Assembly (NCBI GenBank): GCA_037190175.1
Contig: JBBCJM010000020.1
Coordinates: 1 to 11,151, forward strand
Source: JBBCJM01 sp037190175
GTDB taxonomy: Bacteria > Pseudomonadota > Alphaproteobacteria > Rhodobacterales > Rhodobacteraceae
Length of the DNA stretch: 11,151 nucleotides
Direction: 5' to 3'
Shown here: in pieces, positions 6,209 through 11,151 of the stretch
How the letters are laid out: each line of letters begins with the position of its first letter
Numbering within the stretch: position 1 is the first letter of the stretch
Translations under genes and position numbers: made by a program
Notes under the pieces: model-generated
Database searches by the model: none
What the model was told of the DNA's origin: nothing
What the model saw: the letters and a program-made list of their open reading frames with translations, nothing else

Positions 6209-6290
6209 GCGGACCCCCTTCGTTCACCGATTACCCTTCCTAAACGAATCGCCCTTAAGCCTCGGTGAAACCGAACGAGGGAGAACCCCG
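6209..6290. promoter_or_regulatory. Divergent fliI / flgB promoter region with an inverted repeat
   Basis: This 82-nt gap must hold the start signals of both fliI (minus) and the flgB operon (plus). It is less GC-rich than its surroundings (TTACCC, CCTAAACGAATC, CCCTTAAGCC). A perfect 8-bp inverted repeat flanks its centre: TTCACCGA at 6223-6230 and TCGGTGAA at 6262-6269, so each transcript would carry TCGGTGAA shortly before its ribosome site. AGGGAG at 6278-6283 serves flgB. I could not assign a sigma factor; no full CtrA box, sigma-54 or sigma-28 match was found. Confidence 0.45.
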
Positions 6291-6668
6291 ATGTTCCCGA
6301 AGCTGGAACTCACCCGCATGGCCCAGGCACTGGCGTCGCACGCCGGCGCCCGCATGGGCGTGGTGGCCCGGAACCTGGCCCATGCCGACACGCCCGGGTT
6401 CCGGGCGCAGGACCTGCCCGCCTTCGCCGAGGTCTGGCGCCAGGGGGAACCCCTGCGCGCCACGCGGCCGGGGCATCTGACCGGCCATGCCGGCCCGCGC
6501 GGCATGGTGACCGTGGACGACCGCCGCTTCGGCGCGCCCAACGGCAACACCGTCTCGCTGGAGGCCGAGATGGTGAAGTCCGCCGAGGCGCGGCAGGCGC
6601 ACGAGATGGCGCTGGCGATCTATCGCAGCACGTCCGAGATCGTGCGCGCCAGCCTGGGGCGGCGCTGA
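6291..6668 (+). CDS. flgB: Flagellar proximal rod protein FlgB
   Basis: This 125-residue rod subunit, first gene of the operon, is exported by the flagellar apparatus without a cleaved signal and built into the proximal rod in the periplasm. The N-terminal rod/hook motif appears as VVARNLAHADTPGFRAQDL (the usual ANNLAN-TPGY signature in FlgB form). The C-terminal part has SLEAEMVKSAEARQAHEMAL and IYRSTSEIVRASLGR, matching the family ending. AGGGAG 7 nt before ATG supports the start. The stop shares one base with the flgC start (TGATG). Length is typical of FlgB. Confidence 0.95.
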   Translation: MFPKLELTRMAQALASHAGARMGVVARNLAHADTPGFRAQDLPAFAEVWRQGEPLRATRPGHLTGHAGPRGMVTVDDRRFGAPNGNTVSLEAEMVKSAEARQAHEMALAIYRSTSEIVRASLGRR

Positions 6669-7039
6669 TGGACCTCTTGACCGCACTCACCCTTTCCGCC
6701 TCGGGAATGCAGGCCCAGGCCGGCCGCCTGCGCCATGTGTCCGAGAACATCGCCAACGCCGACACCCCCGGCTACCAGCGCAAGACCGTTGCCTTCCGCG
6801 AAATGGCCGAGGGGGTCGCGCTGGGCCCCGTGCGGCTCGACCCGCGCGCGGCGGAGCGCATCCACGACCCCGGCCATCCCTTGGCGGGGGAGGACGGGTT
6901 TCGCCTCGGATCCAACGTCGATCTGGTGACCGAGATCGCCGACGCGCGCGAGGCGCAGCGCAGCTACGAGGCCAACCTGCGCCTCTTCGACCAGGCCCGC
7001 CAGATGACGCAGAGCCTGTTCGACCTGTTGAGGAGATGA
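6668..7039 (+). CDS. flgC: Flagellar proximal rod protein FlgC
   Basis: This 123-residue proximal rod subunit pairs with FlgB. The N-terminus, MDLLTALTLSASGMQAQAGR, is followed by the family motif HVSENIANADTPGYQRKTV. The middle contains DPGHPLAGEDG, and the C-terminus has SNVDLVTEIADAREAQRSYE and DQARQMTQSLFDLLRR. That C-terminal asparagine-rich/NVD motif and final helix are characteristic of FlgC. The gene overlaps flgB by 1 nt, and its last codons carry the ribosome site for fliE. It is slightly shorter than enterobacterial FlgC (about 134 residues), as is common in this group. Confidence 0.95.
   Translation: MDLLTALTLSASGMQAQAGRLRHVSENIANADTPGYQRKTVAFREMAEGVALGPVRLDPRAAERIHDPGHPLAGEDGFRLGSNVDLVTEIADAREAQRSYEANLRLFDQARQMTQSLFDLLRR
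7030..7035 (+). promoter_or_regulatory. Ribosome-binding site that decides the fliE start
   Basis: GAGGAG directly abuts the ATG at 7036, leaving no spacer, but lies 9 nt before the in-frame ATG at 7045. The later ATG is therefore the probable start, although the earlier one would make an ATGA overlap with flgC. Confidence 0.55.
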
Positions 7040-7044
7040 CCAGA

Positions 7045-7329
7045 ATGGACGTTCGCAATGCCCTCGCGGCGCTGTCCTATGCCGAGGCGCGCCAGGCCGC
7101 CGCCCCCGCGCCCTCGGGCGGAGAGGCGACCTTCGCCCGGTTGACCGGGGATTTCGCCCAGACGCTGGCGCGCGGCGAGGCCACGGCGCAGGCCGCGATG
7201 ACCGGCGCCGCCGACCCCCATGCGCTGGTCGAGGCGCTGGCGGCCTCCTCGCTGGCCGTCGAGACGGTGGTGACGGTGCGCGACAAGGTGGTCGAGGCCT
7301 ACCAGGAAATCCTGCGGATGCCGGTGTGA
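7045..7329 (+). CDS. fliE: Flagellar hook-basal body protein FliE
   Basis: FliE joins the MS ring to the proximal rod and is among the first exported subunits. From ATG 7045 the product is 94 residues (97 if the ATG at 7036 is used). It starts MDVRNALAALSYAEARQ, has the central TFARLTGDFAQTLARGEATA, and ends with DPHALVEALAASSLAVETVV and RDKVVEAYQEILRMPV, the conserved FliE C-terminus (xMxV ending). Its position between flgC and fliQ is the usual one. The stop overlaps the fliQ start by one base. No membrane segment or signal peptide is seen, as expected. Confidence 0.93.
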   Translation: MDVRNALAALSYAEARQAAAPAPSGGEATFARLTGDFAQTLARGEATAQAAMTGAADPHALVEALAASSLAVETVVTVRDKVVEAYQEILRMPV

Positions 7330-7598
7330 TGGCCGAGGCGCAGATCTTCGACGTGATGCGGCAGGGGCTGTGGATCGCCGTGCTGGTCGCCGCGCCGCTC
7401 CTGACCGTGGCGCTGGTCGCCGGGCTGGTGGTCGGCCTCTTCCAGGCGCTGACCTCGATCCAGGAGATGACGCTGACCTTCGTGCCCAAGGTCGCGGCGA
7501 TGCTCGCCGTGTTCTGGGTGTCGATGAGCTTCATGACCGCCACGCTGGTGGGGTTCTTCGCCGAGGGCATCCTGCCACTGATCGCGGGGGGCAGGTAG
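7329..7598 (+). CDS. fliQ: Flagellar export gate protein FliQ
   Basis: This 89-residue inner-membrane subunit belongs to the flagellar type III export gate, where four FliQ copies pack around FliP5-FliR. Two hydrophobic segments are visible: about residues 14-38 (LWIAVLVAAPLLTVALVAGL and following) and about 51-76 (VAAMLAVFWVSMSFMTATLV). Between them is the conserved FQALTSIQEMTLTFVPK loop, the hallmark of FliQ/SctS proteins. A GTG at 7326 is a possible earlier start, but the ATG overlapping the fliE stop is preferred. Its partners FliP and FliR are not in this window, so gate genes are split between loci, as in related genomes. Confidence 0.95.
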   Translation: MAEAQIFDVMRQGLWIAVLVAAPLLTVALVAGLVVGLFQALTSIQEMTLTFVPKVAAMLAVFWVSMSFMTATLVGFFAEGILPLIAGGR

Positions 7599-8312
7599 AT
7601 GGACGCCGCCGGCTATGTCACCCTCGCCCGCCAGTCGGGCCTGATGCGCGAGATGCAGGTGGTGGCGAACAACATCGCCAATATCTCCACCGCGGGGTTC
7701 CGGCGCGAGGGGGTGGTCTTCGCCGAGCACATCCGCCGGCTGGACGAAGGCGCCTCGCTGTCCATGGCCCATGCCACCGGGCGGCACGCCGACCTGCGGC
7801 AGGGGGGGCTGACCGGCACCGGCGGGGCCTTCGACTTCGCCATCCAGGGCGAGGGGTTCTTCCTGGTGGACACGCCCTCGGGGCAAAAGCTGACCCGGGC
7901 GGGGGCCTTCGCCCCCAATGCCGAGGGCGAGCTGGTGACGGCGGACGGCCACCGCCTGCTCGACGCCGCCGGCGCGCCGGTCTTCGTGCCGCCCGGCTCC
8001 GGCCCGGTGGCGCTGGGCTCCGACGGCACGCTGACCGCCGGGGGCCAGCCGCTGGCCCGGCTGGGGCTGTGGCGGCCCGCCGATCCCTTAGGCCTGCGGC
8101 ACGAGGGCGGCACCCTGTTCGAGGCCGGCGAGGTGGAGCCCGTGGAAACCCCCGGCACCATCCTGCAAGGGATGCTGGAGGAGGCCAACGTCAACCCGGT
8201 CTCGGAGATCGCCCGCATGATCGCCGTGCAGCGCGCCTACGAACTCGGCCAGGCCTTCCTGGACCACGAGGACCGCCGGATGCGCGGCGTGATCGAAACG
8301 CTGGGGAGGTAA
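7599..8312 (+). CDS. flgF: Flagellar rod protein FlgF
   Basis: This 237-residue rod subunit of the FlgF/FlgG/FlgE family lies between proximal and distal rod. The start, MDAAGYVTLARQSGLMREM, leads into the rod motif VVANNIANISTAGFRREGV. The central beta domain shows GGAFDFAIQGEGFFLVDTP and LTRAGAFAPNAEGELVTADG, and the C-terminus has GMLEEANVNPVSEIARMIAV and QRAYELGQAFLDHEDRR. Being shorter than FlgG and placed before it supports FlgF. The ATG follows the fliQ TAG with no gap. One TTA leucine codon (8088-8090) stands out in an otherwise very GC-rich gene; I attach no meaning to it. Confidence 0.95.
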   Translation: MDAAGYVTLARQSGLMREMQVVANNIANISTAGFRREGVVFAEHIRRLDEGASLSMAHATGRHADLRQGGLTGTGGAFDFAIQGEGFFLVDTPSGQKLTRAGAFAPNAEGELVTADGHRLLDAAGAPVFVPPGSGPVALGSDGTLTAGGQPLARLGLWRPADPLGLRHEGGTLFEAGEVEPVETPGTILQGMLEEANVNPVSEIARMIAVQRAYELGQAFLDHEDRRMRGVIETLGR

Positions 8313-8316
8313 GCCC

Positions 8317-9102
8317 ATGAAAGCCTTGCAGATCGCCGCCACCGGCATGAGCGCGCAGCAGATGCGGGTGGACGTGGTGGCCAACAACCTGGCCAACATG
8401 TCGACCACCGCCTACAACGCCCGGCGCGCCGACTTCGCCGACCTGCACTACCAGCAGGTCGCCCGGCCCGGCACCGTGGCGGCGGAGGACGGCACCATGC
8501 TGCCCACCGGGATCCAGCTGGGCCTGGGCGTGCGGGCCGCCGCGGTCTCGGTGGTGCTGGCGCAGGGCTCGCTGTTGCAGACCGGCGGCGACCTGGACGT
8601 GGCGATCGAGGGGCGCGGCTATCTGGAGGTCACGCTGCCCTCCGGCAGCCCCGCCTATACCCGCGACGGGGCGCTGAAACGCACCGGCGACGGGCTGATC
8701 GTCACCTCGGACGGCCACCCCGTCGCCCCCGGCCTGACCATCCCGGCCGAGGCGCGCGCCCTGTCGATCAACGCGGCGGGCGAGGTCTATGCCTATTTCA
8801 CCGGCCGGGTGGAGCCCGAACTGCTGGGCCAGATCACGCTCGCGGGCTTTCCCAACGAGAAGGGGCTGGAGGCGATGGGATCGAACCTCTACCTCGAGAC
8901 CGCGGCCTCCGGCCCCGCCACCCCGGGCACGCCGGGGGTCGAGGGGCTGGGCAGCCTGCGGCAGGGCTACCTGGAGGAAAGCTCGGTCGATGCGGTGCGC
9001 GAGGTGACCGAACTCATCAAGGCCCAGCGCGGCTACGAGCTGAACGCCAAGGTCATCACCGCCGCCGATCAGATGCTGTCGGCCACCACGCAGGTGCGCT
9101 GA
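8317..9102 (+). CDS. flgG: Flagellar distal rod protein FlgG
   Basis: This 261-residue major subunit of the distal rod, the drive shaft that passes through the P and L rings, is full length for the family. MKALQIAATGMSAQQMRVDV is the classic FlgG start, followed by VVANNLANMSTTAYNARRAD. The central domain includes LDVAIEGRGYLEVTLPSG and YTRDGALKRTGDGLIVTSDG; the end has QGYLEESSVDAVREVTELI, KAQRGYELNAKVITAADQML. GGAGG at 8305-8309, 7 nt before ATG, is the strongest ribosome site in the operon and fits the need for more FlgG than neighbouring rod proteins. The stop shares a base with flgA. Confidence 0.97.
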   Translation: MKALQIAATGMSAQQMRVDVVANNLANMSTTAYNARRADFADLHYQQVARPGTVAAEDGTMLPTGIQLGLGVRAAAVSVVLAQGSLLQTGGDLDVAIEGRGYLEVTLPSGSPAYTRDGALKRTGDGLIVTSDGHPVAPGLTIPAEARALSINAAGEVYAYFTGRVEPELLGQITLAGFPNEKGLEAMGSNLYLETAASGPATPGTPGVEGLGSLRQGYLEESSVDAVREVTELIKAQRGYELNAKVITAADQMLSATTQVR

Positions 9103-9527
9103 TGTGGCGCGTGGTGGCCCTTTGCTGCATGGCCCTGCCGGCCGCGGCCGAGAGCCTGGTCGCCGCCCGCACCATCCGCGCCCGCGACGTGGTGACATTC
9201 GAGGACGTGGCGCTGGTCTCGGCCGCGCTGCCGGGGGCGCTGCGCGAGGCCCGCGACGCCGTGGGGCTGGAGGCGCGGGTGACGATCTATGCCGGCCGGC
9301 CGGTGCGGCCCGCCGACCTCGGCCCCCCGGCGCTGGTCGAGCGCAACCAGACGGTGACGCTGGCCTACCGCGCCGGCGGGCTCTCGATCATCGCCGAGGG
9401 CCGGGCGCTGACTCGTGCCGGGGCGGGGGAAGCGGTGCGGGTGATGAACCTCGCTTCCAAGACCATCGTGACCGGGCGGCTGGCCGAGGACGGCACCGTG
9501 CTGGTCGGCCCGCAGGAGTTCCCCTGA
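9102..9527 (+). CDS. flgA: P-ring assembly chaperone FlgA
   Basis: This 141-residue periplasmic protein helps FlgI assemble into the P ring. Residues 1 to about 16 (MWRVVALCCMALPAAA) form a Sec signal peptide with likely cleavage before Glu-Ser. A SAF-type domain follows: LVAARTIRARDVVTFEDV, the RPVRPADLGPPALVERNQTV stretch and VRVMNLASKTIVTGRL near the end. It is the short form; enterobacterial FlgA has about 220 residues with an extra N-terminal domain, while alphaproteobacteria often carry this compact form. It overlaps flgG by one base and flgH by one base. The P-ring protein gene flgI, its client, is not in the window. Confidence 0.93.
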   Translation: MWRVVALCCMALPAAAESLVAARTIRARDVVTFEDVALVSAALPGALREARDAVGLEARVTIYAGRPVRPADLGPPALVERNQTVTLAYRAGGLSIIAEGRALTRAGAGEAVRVMNLASKTIVTGRLAEDGTVLVGPQEFP

Positions 9528-10243
9528 TGCGCTTCCTTCTTCTGCTGCTCCTGCTGTCCGCCTGCGCGCGCCTGGGCGAGGTGGGCAAGGCCCCGGGCTT
9601 TTCGCCTCTGGAGGGCAGCAGCCAGCACCATGCGATCTATTCCGCGCCCATGCCGCTGTCGGCCGATCCCGACGGGCCGGGCGCGGCCTCCTCGCTCTGG
9701 ACCCAGCACACCGGCTCGCTGTTGGGCGACCGGCGGGCGGCGCGGCGGGGCGACATCCTGACCGTGGTGATCGAGATCAACGACCGCGCCGAGATCTCGA
9801 ATTCCACCGACCGCAGCCGCTCGTCCAGCGAGCGGATGGGGATCCCCTCGCTGTTCGGCATCCCGCAGCGGATCGACCGCCGGCTGCCCGAGGGCGCCAG
9901 CATGGCCGAGGCGGTGCAGGCCGGCAGCAGCTCCACCTTCTCCGGCGACGGCTCGGTGGCGCGGAAGGAGCGGCTGACGCTGCGGGTCGCGGCCACGGTG
10001 GTGGAGGAACTGGCCAACGGCGTCTTGCGCATCGAGGGCCAGCAGGAGGTGCGGGTGAACAACGAGCTGCGCGAGCTGGTGGTCTCGGGCTATGTCCGGC
10101 CCGCCGACATCTCGCGGCAGAACGAGGTGGTCTACGACCGCATCGCCGGGGCGCGGATCGCCTATGGCGGGCGCGGGCAGATCACCGATGTGCAGCAGCC
10201 CCGCTGGGGTCAGCAGGCGGCCGATGTGCTGCTGCCGTTCTGA
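9527..10243 (+). CDS. flgH: Flagellar L-ring lipoprotein FlgH
   Basis: This 238-residue outer-membrane lipoprotein forms the L ring around the rod. The poly-Leu signal (MRFLLLLLLLSAC) ends in a lipobox, LSAC, with the modified cysteine at residue 13. Family features are SLWTQHTGSLLGDRRAARRG, then DILTVVIEINDRAEISNSTD, RKERLTLRVAATVVEEL, NGVLRIEGQQEVRVNNELRE, and SGYVRPADISRQNEVVYDRI ending with IAYGGRGQITDVQQPRWGQQ. Length is normal. The start codon shares a base with the flgA stop, and the conserved N-terminal signal confirms it. Confidence 0.97.
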   Translation: MRFLLLLLLLSACARLGEVGKAPGFSPLEGSSQHHAIYSAPMPLSADPDGPGAASSLWTQHTGSLLGDRRAARRGDILTVVIEINDRAEISNSTDRSRSSSERMGIPSLFGIPQRIDRRLPEGASMAEAVQAGSSSTFSGDGSVARKERLTLRVAATVVEELANGVLRIEGQQEVRVNNELRELVVSGYVRPADISRQNEVVYDRIAGARIAYGGRGQITDVQQPRWGQQAADVLLPF

Positions 10244-10252
10244 GGGGGTGAC

Positions 10253-10714
10253 ATGGGCAAGCTGATCCCGTTGATCCTGGGGCTCGCGGGCCTCGCCGCC
10301 GGGGCGGCGGCGGGGCTGGCGCTGCGGCCGGCACCCGAGCCGGAGGCGGAACCTGCGGAGGCCGCCGCGCCCGACCCTGCGGCAGCGGTGGAATATGTCA
10401 AGCTTTCCAACCAGTTCGTGGTGCCGGTGGTGGAGGAGGGGCGCGTGGCCGCCATGGTGATCCTGTCGCTGACCGTCGAGGTCGCCCAGGGCAGCACCGA
10501 GGCGGTCTATGCCCGCGAGCCGCGGCTGCGCGACGCGCTGTTGCAGGTGCTGTTCAACCACGCCAATGCCGGCGGCTTCCGCGGCACCTTCACCGACGGG
10601 GCGAACCTGGTGCTCCTGCGCCAGGCGCTGCGCGAGGCGGCGGGCCGGGTGCTGGGGCCGGCGGCCACCGACGTGCTGATCGCCGACATCGTGCGGCAGG
10701 ACGAACGGCGCTAG
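10253..10714 (+). CDS. fliL: Flagellar basal-body-associated protein FliL
   Basis: This is a 153-residue single-pass inner-membrane protein associated with the stator around the basal body. The N-terminal segment, residues about 4-25 (LIPLILGLAGLAAGAAAGLA), is the membrane anchor. A Pro/Glu/Ala-rich linker follows, then the FliL periplasmic domain with VEYVKLSNQFVVPVVEEGR, MVILSLTVEVAQG, EPRLRDALLQVLFNHANAGG and VLGPAATDVLIADIVRQ. A purine-rich GAGGGGG sits in the 9-nt gap after flgH. It is the last gene of the operon in this window; only 21 nt separate its stop from the stop of the convergent nuclease gene, and no hairpin terminator is visible there. Confidence 0.93.
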   Translation: MGKLIPLILGLAGLAAGAAAGLALRPAPEPEAEPAEAAAPDPAAAVEYVKLSNQFVVPVVEEGRVAAMVILSLTVEVAQGSTEAVYAREPRLRDALLQVLFNHANAGGFRGTFTDGANLVLLRQALREAAGRVLGPAATDVLIADIVRQDERR

Positions 10715-10735
10715 GGCTTGCGCCGCGCCGCGAGC

Positions 10736-11151
10736 TCACCCGCAACGCCCCTGGCGCCAGCAGTCGTAGCGCCACTGCCAGGGCGCGACGGCGCCCTCGC
10801 GCTGCCAGAGGCCCGCGCGCGCCTCGCGGGCGCGCTGCTCGAGCCCGCGCATGGACTGGTCGCGCAGGAAGCGGCCCCGGGCCTCGGCATTGGCCCAGGC
10901 CATGCCGGTCTCCACCATGCGCCGGTTGGCGGTGGCGTCGCCGCCCAGCGGCACATCGCAGATATGGCGCTGGTAATGGTCCTGCTCATGGCAGTGCAGC
11001 GTCACGCGGCGGCCTTCGATGAGGCGGGCCAGCGCCTCGCGCGCCTCCTTGCCGTAAGGCTGGCCGGGCCGCTCGCGGTCGCCCAGCTCGGGCGCATCGA
11101 TGCTGGCCAGGCGCACGCGCATCCGCTCGCCCCGCTCGTCCTCGAACTGGA
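10736..11151 (-). CDS. Staphylococcal-nuclease-like (thermonuclease) protein, 5' end outside window
   Basis: This is the C-terminal 138 codons of a protein with an SNase-like (OB-fold) nuclease domain. The reading is open to the right edge, so the ATG at 11122 is probably internal. Family signs are RVRLASIDAPELG (the Arg and Asp-x-Pro-Glu of the calcium site), YGKEAREALARLI, and DHYQRHICDVPLGGDATANR followed by METGMAWA-like VETGMAWANAEA; the Arg in YQRH corresponds to the second catalytic arginine. The tail WQWRYDCWRQGRC is rich in Trp and Arg with two Cys. Many alphaproteobacterial members are secreted, but the N-terminus cannot be seen. It has no known flagellar role and is convergent with fliL, so it probably marks the cluster border. 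Confidence 0.85.
   Translation of the reverse strand, partial: QFEDERGERMRVRLASIDAPELGDRERPGQPYGKEAREALARLIEGRRVTLHCHEQDHYQRHICDVPLGGDATANRRMVETGMAWANAEARGRFLRDQSMRGLEQRAREARAGLWQREGAVAPWQWRYDCWRQGRCG

Noticed and set aside
9365..10561. Minus-strand reading frame opposite flgA-flgH-fliL (398 codons)
   Set aside because: It covers three conserved genes on the other strand, its composition is that of an antisense shadow, and it has no family motif.
10715..10735. Terminator between fliL and the nuclease gene
   Set aside because: The gap is 21 nt and shows no stable inverted repeat or T-run.

Overview
The window is part of a chromosomal flagellar gene cluster from a very GC-rich alphaproteobacterium. 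It most resembles the Rhodobacterales (Rhodobacter/Paracoccus/Roseobacter relatives). This placement rests on three things: a flagellin beginning MSSILTNTSAM, the FlaF-FlbT pair directly behind the flagellin gene, and the gene order fliI / flgB-flgC-fliE-fliQ-flgF-flgG-flgA-flgH-fliL. The genus cannot be told from the sequence alone. Nearly every base is coding, most neighbouring genes overlap by 1-8 nt or abut, and no gene-free stretch exceeds 200 nt. I see no tRNA, rRNA, CRISPR array, insertion sequence or phage gene.

Layout. (1) 1-835, minus strand: most of fliK (hook-length control), with its 3' end beyond the left edge. (2) 937-1522, plus strand: a stand-alone rod-binding protein (FlgJ N-terminal type) overlapping a FlgN-like export chaperone gene. 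(3) 1523-4921, plus strand: a structured leader, then the flagellin gene fliC, a GC-only hairpin, and the tightly coupled flaF-flbT-DUF1217 genes. FlaF and FlbT are known in Caulobacter to govern flagellin export and flagellin mRNA translation. (4) 4905-6208, minus strand: fliI, the export ATPase, which carries an apparent one-base frameshift near 5812-5830. (5) 6291-10714, plus strand: a nine-gene operon for the rod (flgB, flgC, fliE, flgF, flgG), the export gate (fliQ), the P-ring chaperone (flgA), the L-ring lipoprotein (flgH) and the stator-associated FliL. (6) 10736-11151, minus strand: the C-terminal part of a staphylococcal-nuclease-like protein, not obviously flagellar, which marks the right border of the cluster here.

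Together these genes supply rod, L ring, filament, hook-length ruler, export ATPase, one gate subunit and several chaperones or regulators. The MS ring, C ring, P ring (flgI), hook and most export-gate genes are not in the window.

I found no evidence of a new biological system. The points most worth a second look are the fliI frameshift, two intergenic TTAN-N7-TTAN elements that resemble degenerate CtrA boxes, the two stem-loops in the fliC leader next to flbT, an 8-bp inverted repeat in the fliI/flgB divergent promoter region, and a tandemly repeated domain in the flagellin's variable region.
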